From the NCBI GenBank assembly GCA_002840715.1, contig PHBW01000001.1, positions 1 to 64,000 on the forward strand: 64,000 nt of DNA, in the 5' to 3' direction. Made by a program: the position numbers and the translations under genes. Origin of the DNA: Chloroflexi bacterium HGW-Chloroflexi-4. GTDB taxonomy: Bacteria > Chloroflexota > Anaerolineae > Anaerolineales > Anaerolineaceae. Below the pieces are notes generated by a model. The model had not been told where the DNA came from. It searched no databases and saw only the letters and a list, made by a program, of their open reading frames with translations. Shown piece by piece: positions 53,258 through 62,735 of this stretch; positions within the stretch are counted from its first letter, which is position 1, and the number at the start of each line of letters is the position of its first letter.

Positions 53258-54241
53258 TTATAATTCTTTTAATAAACTATCTAACGATTCTGAACTATCT
53301 CTCATCCCTTCCATAAATAATACAGATACCTGTCGAAGTTCTTTTGCAATCATTTTGTTTTTATATTGGAATTCTGATTCACGACTTGCATGCCCAATAT
53401 TTGCATATTTATATCCATGGTTTAGAGCTCTTTCAGCTAGGGAAAAGAGTAAAAACTCCGATAGTCCTTTAATGGTTGTTGAAGCAATATTTGTGTAAAT
53501 TCCGATAGTATCCATTGAAATTTGAGAAAAACAACCTAGCGCAAATGGACAATCGTCAATTTCGATAATTATGCCTTGATCATAAACACTACTTGATTTG
53601 CAATAATAATCAATTACTTTATCATACCAGTCTATATCTGGAAGAAAATTATAATCTTTGTATGAAGTACGAATTTTAAAAGATTCATACCAAGCACTCA
53701 ACACATCATAAGCTTTTTGTTTATTATAAGAATCCAAGATAATAACCTTGTATCTTAATCGATATTCATTTATGAATCTATTAATTCGCAATCGGAATGG
53801 TGCCCATATAGAACCCGAATGGTTATACAATTCCAACAAATCATATATGTTTTGTGGAAACCTATCTTGGATATTTTTAATAGCATTATTCTTAATGGAA
53901 ATTAATTCTTGTTCATAATAATACCTAATTGATAAACTCTCTACATCACAAAAATGGCAGAAAAAATCCAAAATTTTTATACTTATATTAACGTTTTTAA
54001 TATCATATGGTTTTATTATTGATACTATCCAATCATTATGGTTTTTTTCGCAATTTATTACAATAAAAGATTTTTCGTCATAATATTTTAAGGTAGTTTT
54101 TGAAAACCAAAAATTTAAATATGCCCAACTTTTTTCATAGCTAGGTATATTATTCTCCATCGATGGTGAATAGAGCGAATTAAATTTTTCAAGGTCATTA
54201 TCGCCTAAAAATGATAATTTTGGAATTATTTCATTTTTCAT
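53258..54241 (-). CDS. GNAT-fold protein, DUF2156-like (tentative)
   Basis: 327 aa. The second half reads like an acyl- or aminoacyl-transferase of the DUF2156/FemX type: a strand DQGIIIEIDDCPFALGCFSQI, then helix KGLSEFLLFSLAERALNHGYKYANIGHASRESEFQYKNKM, where the N-x-G-x-A-x-x-x-x-x-x-x-x-K pattern is the typical end. Such enzymes transfer amino acids to lipids or peptidoglycan. It diverges from the PNPOx-like gene by 159 bp and is as AT-rich, so it may belong to the same system. Confidence 0.5.
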   Translation of the reverse strand: MKNEIIPKLSFLGDNDLEKFNSLYSPSMENNIPSYEKSWAYLNFWFSKTTLKYYDEKSFIVINCEKNHNDWIVSIIKPYDIKNVNISIKILDFFCHFCDVESLSIRYYYEQELISIKNNAIKNIQDRFPQNIYDLLELYNHSGSIWAPFRLRINRFINEYRLRYKVIILDSYNKQKAYDVLSAWYESFKIRTSYKDYNFLPDIDWYDKVIDYYCKSSSVYDQGIIIEIDDCPFALGCFSQISMDTIGIYTNIASTTIKGLSEFLLFSLAERALNHGYKYANIGHASRESEFQYKNKMIAKELRQVSVLFMEGMRDSSESLDSLLKEL

Positions 54242-54331
54242 ATTTTCCCCAAGCTATATTTTGGATTATTTGACAAAAAATTGTAAATTCACAATTTCGT
54301 TTATAACTAATAAAATCCTATTGATTTTTAC

Positions 54332-54360
54332 TTGCGATTCTGACATAATTCTTGTAATAT
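54332..54360 (+). promoter_or_regulatory. candidate promoter of the caspase/radical-SAM cluster
   Basis: TTGCGA (54332-54337) and TAATAT (54355-54360) are separated by 17 bp and lie 40 bp before the first ATG. The background is very AT-rich, so chance matches are easy. The gene start itself has a strong GGAGGGA site. Confidence 0.45.
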
Positions 54361-54400
54361 ATAATAATACAATCAAAGAATATGTAATAGGAGGGAATCT

Positions 54401-54904
54401 ATGCCAACTCATGATGAAGTGATTGATATATTAGATGAATATTTACGAAAACAGACATCAATAACTATCGCAAATTATAGCGAAAGTGGATTATGGATAT
54501 CCAATATGTTCTATGGATACGCTTTAGGAAAAATATTTTTTAGTTCAAAATTAAAAACGCGCCATGCAAAAGAAATTGGTGATGGTTCTCAAGTCGCATT
54601 TTCGATTGCTAATTCTTCTCAAACGCCCGCCTCAAAAGTTATTGGTATTCAAGGAGTAGGATTCTGCCACCCCTCGAATGTTGAAGACTATCCCAATCTT
54701 ATAAAACATTATGGATTACGTTTTGCGGAATATGCAGATTCATTTGGAAATTTAAAATCAATAATTGAGGTAATGCAAGGAGGAATAAGTAAACCATTTA
54801 CTATTGATATTACAATGATTAAATTTCTAAATAAAGAAGTCTTTGGTGGGTACCAAATAATTGAGTTTCATAATTCCAAAATAATTAAAGTTTACCCAGG
54901 TTAA
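54401..54904 (+). CDS. PNPOx-like flavin/split-barrel protein
   Basis: 167 aa. The split-barrel pattern of pyridoxamine-phosphate-oxidase-like proteins is visible: SITIANYSESGLWISNMFYGYA, then KIFFSSKLKTRHAKEIGDGSQVAFSI and a VIGIQGVGFC strand. Members bind FMN or F420 and reduce or oxidise small molecules. GGAGGGA precedes the ATG. First gene of the + strand cluster, with the SDR gene 94 bp on. The substrate cannot be inferred. Confidence 0.65.
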   Translation: MPTHDEVIDILDEYLRKQTSITIANYSESGLWISNMFYGYALGKIFFSSKLKTRHAKEIGDGSQVAFSIANSSQTPASKVIGIQGVGFCHPSNVEDYPNLIKHYGLRFAEYADSFGNLKSIIEVMQGGISKPFTIDITMIKFLNKEVFGGYQIIEFHNSKIIKVYPG

Positions 54905-54998
54905 TTTTGTCGGAGATACAAAGATATAGTTTTTAATACCAAAGCACTTTTACCAATCTTTAATTAACATTTATTAAGTCATAATTACGGGAGGATTT

Positions 54999-55649
54999 AT
55001 GAATGATATATTTATTATCACAGGTGTTAATAAAGGACTAGGATTATCACTTGCAATTGAGGCAAATAATAGGGGGCTTATTACTGAAGGTGTTAGTAAA
55101 TCCAAGAAGTCAATTGATCTTCCAAATAATGTAATTTTTACACAATTGGATTGTTCGAAATGGAAAGATGTATCTAGTTTTTGGGGAAATATTAACCAAA
55201 AGTATAAAGAAAAAAATATAGTACTAATTAATAATGCCGGTACTTATATTAAAAAAGAATTCCTTGCAATGGAAACAGAAAATATCGAGAGTGTTATTAA
55301 GGATAATTTTTTATCAAGTGTTTTTATGACTAGGGGATTACTTGATAATTTTCAAATAGCAAAAATAATTAATATTATTTCAATTACTGCTCTTGAACCT
55401 GGTGCGAATAAATCAATTTATGGAGCATCTAAATCTGCAATGTCAACTTTTTTCAAAACATTAAGATTAGAGCTAAAAGAAAAACCAATAAATATAATTG
55501 ATCTTTATCCTCATACAATAAATACATGGTCGTTGAATAAAGAGCCAAATGCAATAGACAGAAATGATCTTTCAAAATGGATTATAAATCTAGCCATTGA
55601 AAATCATTCATTCGAACAATCTGAAATAACTCTATTACCAAACACCTAA
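54999..55649 (+). CDS. short-chain dehydrogenase/reductase
   Basis: 216 aa. The cofactor loop TGVNKGLG is at 8-15, NNAG at 77-80, and the catalytic triad is Ser127, Tyr140 and Lys144 (YGASK). It is a complete classical SDR and acts on an alcohol or ketone with NAD(P)H. GGGAGG precedes the ATG. It belongs to a run of redox genes leading into the radical SAM/caspase genes; the substrate is unknown. Confidence 0.85.
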   Translation: MNDIFIITGVNKGLGLSLAIEANNRGLITEGVSKSKKSIDLPNNVIFTQLDCSKWKDVSSFWGNINQKYKEKNIVLINNAGTYIKKEFLAMETENIESVIKDNFLSSVFMTRGLLDNFQIAKIINIISITALEPGANKSIYGASKSAMSTFFKTLRLELKEKPINIIDLYPHTINTWSLNKEPNAIDRNDLSKWIINLAIENHSFEQSEITLLPNT

Positions 55650-55696
55650 AAAGGTAATTATCAGAGATTTCTATGGCAGTTATATATGGAGGAAAA

Positions 55697-56617
55697 ATGC
55701 TTTATAGAAAATTTGGTAAGTTGGATTGGAAAGTTTCTGCAATTGGTCTTGGTACGTATGCTATCGGAGGAAATTGGGGAAACCAAGATCAGAAAGTATC
55801 AGAAGAGGCGATACTTCAAGCGATTGATCTTGGAGTAAACTTCCTCGATACCGCAGATGTGTACGGTTATGGAAAGGCCGAAAATTATATTGGAAATGTA
55901 TTAGGAAATAGAAGATCACAAGTGTACATAGCTTCAAAAGGAGGGAGAGATTTTGTAAGTTCACCTCCTCAACTATTCAAGAACTTTGATGTTGATTACC
56001 TTGAAAGAGCCTTAGAGGCGAGCTTAAAAAGGTTAAAAACAGATTACCTTGATTTGTATCAAATACATGGACCAAGTATTGAAATAATGGAAACCGGGAA
56101 AATATTTGGTTTTTTGGAAAAAATGAAGTCCAAAGGAAAAATTCGAGCAGCTGGAGTTTCTTTAAATAATCTAGAAGAAGTAAATACAGCCCTTCGTTCG
56201 AATGTAATAGACTCAGTCCAATATCCGTTTAATTTATTAGAACAAGGTGACGGAATTTCAGTGTTCAAAAAGTGTTCTCAGAATAATGTTGCTGTTATTG
56301 TTCGTGAACCGCTTTGCCAAGGATTATTAACTGGTAAATATTCAATAGATTCTAAGTTTACATCAGAAGATCATAGGTCTTCAAAATGGACTAACGAGTA
56401 TCTTCTTCCACGATTAGAAAAACTATCAAGAATTATGGAACTCAAAGGCAAAGATCAATCAATAATTGATCTCGCAATTCAATTTCCATTAGCCTTCTCT
56501 GAAGTTTCTGTTGTTATACCTGGAGGGAGAAATAAAAACCAAGTAATTAATAACATAAATGCAATTTCCTCAAAACAAATTGATACGACGGAATTAGGAT
56601 TCTTATTATCACTGTAA
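55697..56617 (+). CDS. aldo/keto reductase
   Basis: 306 aa. The start at 55697 is set by GGAGG 5 nt upstream. Catalytic tetrad in place: Asp51 (FLDTADVYG), Tyr56, Lys81 (ASKGG) and His124 (YQIHG). The C-terminal NADPH motif is present (VVIPGGRNKNQVINN). It is a normal-length AKR that reduces an aldehyde or ketone with NADPH. It follows the SDR gene by 47 bp, suggesting successive steps of one pathway. Confidence 0.9.
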   Translation: MLYRKFGKLDWKVSAIGLGTYAIGGNWGNQDQKVSEEAILQAIDLGVNFLDTADVYGYGKAENYIGNVLGNRRSQVYIASKGGRDFVSSPPQLFKNFDVDYLERALEASLKRLKTDYLDLYQIHGPSIEIMETGKIFGFLEKMKSKGKIRAAGVSLNNLEEVNTALRSNVIDSVQYPFNLLEQGDGISVFKKCSQNNVAVIVREPLCQGLLTGKYSIDSKFTSEDHRSSKWTNEYLLPRLEKLSRIMELKGKDQSIIDLAIQFPLAFSEVSVVIPGGRNKNQVINNINAISSKQIDTTELGFLLSL

Positions 56618-56763
56618 AATAATTATTGCAAAGTGGAATTTACTTCTTTTTTACCCTAATCATAATCAGGTGGGTTTAGTGTAGTTTTAAAATAATTGTT
56701 TGAAATTCCTTATTCGTTGGTTTGATAAGTAAAATATCTTTTTTTCATATGGGGTGTGTGTTA

Positions 56764-57642
56764 ATGAAAAAAACAATTTGGCTAATAGGTCCATTAGGAA
56801 TGGGGATAAATTTTAAAGTTGAAAATTACCCTCAAGAAGATAATGGTTGCATGTCTAAGTCATATCATCAATCAATTGTTTGGGATTGTGGAATCATTGC
56901 AAAATTAGTAAACCAAAATTTTTCAACAAGTTTATTTTGTAATAGTCTTGGAAATAGTATGTTTGGAATGGAGATAAAACAAGAATTTGGATTATTCACC
57001 AATCTATATGAAGTTGGATCTACACCCGAAAGTCCACCAATCGACATAATTATCAATTCAGATCAAAATACACGAACTTGGATTTCTAATATTAAACCAC
57101 CAAAGTTGGATGATTTAAAATTTGAATTACAAAAACATGAGGATGAAAACCCCTTATTAATTTATTGTGATTTTTGGCAAGAAATGAATTCAGGAAATAA
57201 TTCCTTCCAAGTATTGGAGCATTTTCACAAACCGATACTATTTCTAAACGTTGGTGATTGTGATTCATTGGAAATAATTTCAGATGTAGTAAATAGGTTT
57301 TCATGCAATACTAATGTAATACTTCAAATATCATATAAAAAAGAAATTATTTATGAAGAATTTATGAAGTATTTTAGCGCAGATAATTTATTCGCAATTA
57401 TTACACGTGGGAATCTTGACGTATTATTTTTTTCTAAGAATTATAAACAACAATTTGAAGTGAAAGAATTACATAATATTAACACTACCGGAGCTGGAGC
57501 AATTTTTTCAGCAGGGATAATAAAAAGGTTATGTTTTTCTGCAAAAAGATTGACAAATTTCGATAAAGTCATCATTGAATCCATAGAAGAGACAAATTGT
57601 TGTTTACAACTACCTTCGCGAAAATATTATATTAATTATTGA
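56764..57642 (+). CDS. PfkB-like sugar kinase fold, catalytic Asp replaced
   Basis: 292 aa. It has the ribokinase-like start (IWLIGPLGMGINFKVENYPQ), the middle NSLGNSMFG motif, and the C-terminal signature INTTGAGAIFSAGI near 241-254. In active PfkB enzymes this signature reads GAGD, where Asp is the catalytic base; here it is Ala. The protein may therefore bind a sugar or nucleoside and ATP without normal kinase turnover, or act as a sensor. The ATG at 56764 is chosen, though the ribosome site is weak; 56722 is the longer option. Confidence 0.65.
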   Translation: MKKTIWLIGPLGMGINFKVENYPQEDNGCMSKSYHQSIVWDCGIIAKLVNQNFSTSLFCNSLGNSMFGMEIKQEFGLFTNLYEVGSTPESPPIDIIINSDQNTRTWISNIKPPKLDDLKFELQKHEDENPLLIYCDFWQEMNSGNNSFQVLEHFHKPILFLNVGDCDSLEIISDVVNRFSCNTNVILQISYKKEIIYEEFMKYFSADNLFAIITRGNLDVLFFSKNYKQQFEVKELHNINTTGAGAIFSAGIIKRLCFSAKRLTNFDKVIIESIEETNCCLQLPSRKYYINY

Positions 57643-57654
57643 AAGTAAATAATA

Positions 57655-58674
57655 ATGATTCCATTAACATGTTCTGAAAATAAACCTAAATTAGTTATTG
57701 TTTGGCGAATTACGGAGACTTGCAATTTATCATGTTGGTTCTGTGAATACAATAAAATTTTAACCAAAAAACGTTTATCTGTTCCTCATTCAGATGTTAA
57801 TCGTTTTTACGAATTACTCTTAAAAATACAACAAAAAACAAATAGAGAAATCATGTTAAGTTGGATTGGCGGAGAACCTTTCTGTTGGCAGCCTATTTGG
57901 GAGTTAAGTAAAAGCATAAAGGAAAAAGGTAAATTACAAGTATCAGTTACTACCAATGGAGTGTTGCTTTCAACAAAAGATATTCGAAAACAAGCTTTTG
58001 ACACATTTGATGAAATTACTTTTAGTGTAGATGGTTATAGAACTAATCACGATGATACAAGAATGCACAAAGGTTTATATAATAATATTTTAGAATCCAT
58101 TGAATATTTTAGAAAAATGAAACTGAAGACAGGGTTAGGTCCCCTTATTCGTGTAAATACAATTATCCTCCGACAAAATTTGAATTATCTCGATTTATTT
58201 ATCGATGAATTAAATGATTACGGAGTTAATGAAATATCATTTAATATCCTAGGGAGTAATAACCTACCAGAAAGTAAGGCTAACGAAAAATTATCAAATG
58301 AGGATATGTCTCTTTTTGTGGCAAATTTAGAAAGATTACGAAATAAATATACTACAAATCAAATAAAAATATTGGGTTCAAAAGAATATTTTTCACTGCT
58401 TATTAACAAGACTGATAATTTCTCAAATAACAAAAAAAAATGTAATTTTGGAAATGATTTCTTATTTATTGACCAAAATGGATTCATTGCTCCTTGTGAT
58501 AACACTACTAATGATTTCAAGGTACATATAAGTTCAATAACAACTATACCTGAATTTCTAAGGTTGCCTGATAAATTCTCAAGGGATAATGATGCAGGGA
58601 TTTTTCAGGCTTGTTCTAATTGTTCAAATACTAATTTATACGGGAAATTTCAAAAACGAGAAAATTCGGAATAA
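57655..58674 (+). CDS. radical SAM/SPASM-type enzyme
   Basis: 339 aa. The cluster motif CNLSCWFC (Cys23, Cys27, Cys30) binds the 4Fe-4S that cleaves S-adenosylmethionine; SWIGGEP follows. The C-terminal part has further cysteines (KKCNFG, APCDN, ACSNCSNT) that form a SPASM-like auxiliary cluster. SPASM enzymes commonly modify peptides or sugars. It starts 12 bp after the PfkB-like gene and 3 bp before the next gene, so it is tightly coupled to the caspase part. No precursor peptide was found. Confidence 0.9.
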   Translation: MIPLTCSENKPKLVIVWRITETCNLSCWFCEYNKILTKKRLSVPHSDVNRFYELLLKIQQKTNREIMLSWIGGEPFCWQPIWELSKSIKEKGKLQVSVTTNGVLLSTKDIRKQAFDTFDEITFSVDGYRTNHDDTRMHKGLYNNILESIEYFRKMKLKTGLGPLIRVNTIILRQNLNYLDLFIDELNDYGVNEISFNILGSNNLPESKANEKLSNEDMSLFVANLERLRNKYTTNQIKILGSKEYFSLLINKTDNFSNNKKKCNFGNDFLFIDQNGFIAPCDNTTNDFKVHISSITTIPEFLRLPDKFSRDNDAGIFQACSNCSNTNLYGKFQKRENSE

Positions 58675-58677
58675 TAA

Positions 58678-59775
58678 ATGACAATATCCTATATGCCTAC
58701 ATTAAATAAAATTGATGAATTGCTTGAAATTGACTGGTGCATTCTAAGTGAATATCTTAATACCTTATCTAGAGTTGTTGGGAATAATCCGCATAGCAGT
58801 TCAAGCAGATTAATAGAAAGTAGAGAATTACTAAAACCTCTTGGATATGATTTTTCTATTGAACAACATGAAGCATTTTTAAAAGTCATGCATTCTAACT
58901 ATGGGGAACACCTATATTGTGTATTTAAGAAACGGTCCACCTTTTTTTTAATAAGATTGTTACGAACTCTTGAGCGTTTTCCTTCCACTAAAATTGACAA
59001 ATCAGAAATTATCGGTTGGCAGAACTGCTTAAATGGTTTATTACGAGACATGGATGCCTTATTAGATTCATCTGAAATGCTTAAAGAAGTTGAGCACTTT
59101 GCTGCATCAACCTTAAGTCTTTCTAGATTCATAATTACATGGCATGATCCTGAATTAGTAACGTCTTTATATTTACTAGAATTATCTGAAAAAGAAGGTC
59201 ATGGTTTAAATTTTAAGACTGAAAGATATCTTATTGAATTAGCAAAAAAAGAAATGGAAATGTTAATGAATCCATCGTCTTTTACGATATTTAATGAATT
59301 ACTTGATGATGAAGCAAATATTTGGTGGGGTATATTCAAACTATTTTACTGGGAGAAAAATTCTTTTTCGATTCATGAATTTAGGGGGGTTGATGGTTTC
59401 TTAGAAATAATGGATAAATTATTACTTCGAAAAACAATAATCTTTCCTCAAGGTGATACTGCAAAAAAAGAATTAACATTTGAAATTCATGGGGAGTATA
59501 AATCAATATTAAATATTACTGGTACAGCCTTTATGATTGCAGATATGCTTGATGATTTGAAAATAAAGGAATATCCTGAAAGGATTAGGGCTCACGTATT
59601 AGGTTTACTCAACCCCTTTTTAATTGGCCAGAAATCAAGAAATAATAATATTTACACTACATCTTTAGAAACAGAAACATGGGGAAGAATAACTGCTTTT
59701 AATAAAAACAAAAGAATGCTTGACTTTCAAGGAAGAATAATTCCTTCTAGTTATTACCTAAACCAATTTAAATAA
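58678..59775 (+). CDS. stand-alone copy of an unrecognised domain ('domain X')
   Basis: 365 aa. Not a family I know. It is homologous over most of its length to the C-terminal half of the caspase protein at 60810: shared ALSLSRFxxTxHDPEL, LDDExNxWWG, EFRGxxG, FEIHxEYxxIL and ETWGRI-type blocks. The Trp-rich WWG and the HDPEL motif are the best conserved. It is mostly helical. A free copy plus a fused copy in one operon suggests that the domain pairs with itself, so this protein may inhibit or scaffold the caspase. Confidence 0.7.
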   Translation: MTISYMPTLNKIDELLEIDWCILSEYLNTLSRVVGNNPHSSSSRLIESRELLKPLGYDFSIEQHEAFLKVMHSNYGEHLYCVFKKRSTFFLIRLLRTLERFPSTKIDKSEIIGWQNCLNGLLRDMDALLDSSEMLKEVEHFAASTLSLSRFIITWHDPELVTSLYLLELSEKEGHGLNFKTERYLIELAKKEMEMLMNPSSFTIFNELLDDEANIWWGIFKLFYWEKNSFSIHEFRGVDGFLEIMDKLLLRKTIIFPQGDTAKKELTFEIHGEYKSILNITGTAFMIADMLDDLKIKEYPERIRAHVLGLLNPFLIGQKSRNNNIYTTSLETETWGRITAFNKNKRMLDFQGRIIPSSYYLNQFK

Positions 59776-59787
59776 TAAGGAGTAACT

Positions 59788-60798
59788 ATGCCCCTACCAA
59801 ATCTGCCCTTCTGGTCACAAACTAGCAAAATGACGGTCTTGCATTTACATTCTCACAGTAAAAAGGTAATCATTCCAAATTGTGGATATTGGAGACTAAG
59901 ATTAATTGAAATGAGATTGGCCAGAGATTGGATTTTTACTTCAATTTTGCATCCAGCAATGTTTATCGAATATTCCCATTCTGATGTGGTTAAGCAATCC
60001 ATTATTGGACCTAAACAATTTGGTGAAATAAAAAGTGATTTGAGATTAATTCATATTGATACTCAAGTTGTGATTCCTCCCATACCATTTGATGGGACAC
60101 CCCACAATGTTAATATTGGATTAGTGTCTGTCCCAGGAAAAGATATTGCAGAAGGTATGCTAAATGTTTTGTCACAATTATCAACAATTATGGGCTTTGT
60201 TAATTTATCATCAGCACTTCTCATCACTGATGTTCTAAAACAAGGAATAAATACAATTTTAGGTTTAGATAATTGCACATTGAAACTTGGATGGTCAGGA
60301 CAAATTGGTTTATTTGAAAACCTTGAGCAAGAATATATAGTTTTAGCTCCTCCCGGAACCCCTTGGACGTCTCAAGATCTTGCTGTTGTTGGAGGGCAAT
60401 TGCAAGTAAAAAATCAAGAATCCTCCCGAATTAGTTATTTGGTTTTTTCTTTAGATGTTTGCGAAAGGCTCGTAAATTGGCAAGAATTACCTGAGATTAA
60501 GCCAATCCTAAATGAATTTACTATACAAATAAGTAAAGAAAATTCAGTTACTGATTATCAAAAATGCGTAGAAAAATTACTAATTGCAATTCGGTCATCT
60601 AAAAATTTAATACCTCCTCAAAAAGATGAAATTATTAACACTCTTATCGAACTTAAAGAAAAGGCAAATGCTCAAAATAGAATTCTCAAAAGGAGCGATA
60701 TTACCACAATAGATAAATTAGTCATTGATGACCTCATGGAAATAATCTTGAATACAACAACTAATTGGACAGGTTTTTTTGATGATGAATTTTCATAA
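59788..60798 (+). CDS. unrecognised beta-rich protein next to the caspase
   Basis: 336 aa. The N-terminal two thirds look beta-rich (MTVLHLHSHSKKVIIPNCGYW, YIVLAPPGTPWTSQDLAVVGG); the end is helical (KDEIINTLIELKEKANAQN). No catalytic motif seen. An AAGGAG site precedes the ATG. It lies 12 bp after domain X and 11 bp before the caspase gene. It could be a sensor or the caspase substrate; both are guesses. Confidence 0.6.
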   Translation: MPLPNLPFWSQTSKMTVLHLHSHSKKVIIPNCGYWRLRLIEMRLARDWIFTSILHPAMFIEYSHSDVVKQSIIGPKQFGEIKSDLRLIHIDTQVVIPPIPFDGTPHNVNIGLVSVPGKDIAEGMLNVLSQLSTIMGFVNLSSALLITDVLKQGINTILGLDNCTLKLGWSGQIGLFENLEQEYIVLAPPGTPWTSQDLAVVGGQLQVKNQESSRISYLVFSLDVCERLVNWQELPEIKPILNEFTIQISKENSVTDYQKCVEKLLIAIRSSKNLIPPQKDEIINTLIELKEKANAQNRILKRSDITTIDKLVIDDLMEIILNTTTNWTGFFDDEFS

Positions 60799-60809
60799 AA
60801 GAGTAAAAT

Positions 60810-62735
60810 ATGACGACATCTCTTTTTAATCCTTTTTATAATAGATCGTACGCATTTTGCTTTTGTATCGATAAATATTCCAATTTTCAATTATTGGAAA
60901 ACTGTGTTGCTGGAGCAGATGAAGTAATAAAAACTCTAGAAGCTCAATCATATATCATAACAAAACTTAGCAATGAAGATTGTACAAAAAGAGGATTAAT
61001 CGAGGCTATTGAGAAACTTTCCACTTATTCTGATTATGATGATAGAGTATTTATTTATTTTGCTGGGCATGGATTTAAGAGAAATACTATTAATGGTACA
61101 AAAGAATATTCTTTAGGTGTTTTTGATACTGATTCATCTTTTTCAAACGCAATATATTTTGATGAAATCACAAAATTATTATTATTTGTCAAAGCTAAAC
61201 ATATATTTATTGCTTTAGATTGTTGTTTTAGTGGTTTCGTTTTAACTCGAAATGGTCAGGAAGCCTCTTTTTCTACAGAAGATTCGAAAATTTTGTCAGA
61301 AAGTAATAAAAGACATCGATCAAGAGATATTCTTGCCGCAAGTGGGGAAAATGAAAAAACCTATGATAGATTCCCATTTAACGGTCCTGCAGGTCTTTCA
61401 CCATTTACCTATTTTCTTGTTCAGGGCTTACAAGGTAAGGCAACCCTTAATAACTATAAAGGTCTTGTGACTAGTAGCAGTTTATCGTCATATGTTCGTG
61501 AAAATGTACAAAAATATACCAATGGAAGCCAAATTCCACAATTCGGTACTATTCCTGGTATTAATTCTGAAGGTGAATATATTTTTCTTGAAAATCCAGA
61601 ATCAATCATTATAAATAGCGAAAATATTCATAATGAAAAATCACTTAATCTACCTTTTTCAGTTGAAAAACAAGAGTATATTACAGAATTACATAATTTA
61701 TATCTCGAAAACTGGGATAAATTCTCTGCATTTTTAAATAAATTATGTGACGTTGTTGGAAGACGGTCTGAAGGAAGTTACCTTCGTGTTTTATCAAATT
61801 GGGAATTATTCTGTTACTTTGGTTTTGCTATTACAGAGGAGGAACATAGTGCTTACAAAGCATTATTAGATACATCTTTTGGTGATATTGAATTGGAAAG
61901 TTCCAAACCAAGATTAAAGCTATATTTTCGAAGAGTAAAAAATGTTCTTGAAAGATTTCCATTATCGAGTATTCCACCAGAAAGAATAGAAACCTGGAAA
62001 AGAGCAGTAGTTGGAATTATCTCTGACCTTGGTAGCAAAGAGGATGATGCTTTAGTGATTCGTCGAGTGGAAGATTTTGCAAAATCCGCTTTAGCACTAT
62101 CCAGGTTTAATACAACAGCCCACGACCCAGAATTGAAGGCTGCCCTATATCTAATTAAGAAAATTGACTATGCAGATAAGGGTGGATCCTCGAAGGTAAT
62201 GCGGTTTCTATTAGAAAAAATTCGAAAAGAATTAGAAGATTCATCAGATTTTTCAAGTAAAGTTCTCTTTACCGACTATTTAGATGATGAATCCAATTTT
62301 TGGTGGGGTTTATTAGCATTAATGGACCATTCCATCGAAGATTTCCAGTTACACAGTTTTAGAGGTTTATCAGGATCAATAAAAATCCTAGAAAGATTAA
62401 TTAATAAGGAAAAAATAGTTACCTGTAATTATTCTGTTGCAAGAAAAGAAGCTGTATTTGAAATCCACAATGAATATGAAACAATTCTATGGATAAATAA
62501 TCTTGGATTCCTAATTAGCCAAATATTAGAAAAGAACTTGTTAGAAAATTTTCCAGAAACACTAAGACAGTATGTAATTGGATTACAAAAACCATATATT
62601 TTTGGCGATTCTCTTCGCCCTCGGAACAACCTCTTTTTTTGGTCATTAGAACTTGAAGTATGGGGAAGAATTATCGATTGGTATGATGGAAAGCCAAAAG
62701 ATCATGTAGGAAGGCTTGTTACATTAATTAAATGA
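60810..62735 (+). CDS. caspase-like (C14) protease fused to domain X
   Basis: 641 aa. Residues 1-~260 are a caspase-like peptidase: His87 in YFAGHG and Cys139 in ALDCCFSG form the catalytic pair, with a conserved DRVFIYF strand before the His. Residues ~296-641 are domain X, seen alone in the gene at 58678. Prokaryotic caspases in defence systems kill the cell or free toxins after activation. The fusion makes domain X the likely regulatory part. The stop overlaps the NUDIX start by 4 bp (ATGA). Confidence 0.88.
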   Translation: MTTSLFNPFYNRSYAFCFCIDKYSNFQLLENCVAGADEVIKTLEAQSYIITKLSNEDCTKRGLIEAIEKLSTYSDYDDRVFIYFAGHGFKRNTINGTKEYSLGVFDTDSSFSNAIYFDEITKLLLFVKAKHIFIALDCCFSGFVLTRNGQEASFSTEDSKILSESNKRHRSRDILAASGENEKTYDRFPFNGPAGLSPFTYFLVQGLQGKATLNNYKGLVTSSSLSSYVRENVQKYTNGSQIPQFGTIPGINSEGEYIFLENPESIIINSENIHNEKSLNLPFSVEKQEYITELHNLYLENWDKFSAFLNKLCDVVGRRSEGSYLRVLSNWELFCYFGFAITEEEHSAYKALLDTSFGDIELESSKPRLKLYFRRVKNVLERFPLSSIPPERIETWKRAVVGIISDLGSKEDDALVIRRVEDFAKSALALSRFNTTAHDPELKAALYLIKKIDYADKGGSSKVMRFLLEKIRKELEDSSDFSSKVLFTDYLDDESNFWWGLLALMDHSIEDFQLHSFRGLSGSIKILERLINKEKIVTCNYSVARKEAVFEIHNEYETILWINNLGFLISQILEKNLLENFPETLRQYVIGLQKPYIFGDSLRPRNNLFFWSLELEVWGRIIDWYDGKPKDHVGRLVTLIK

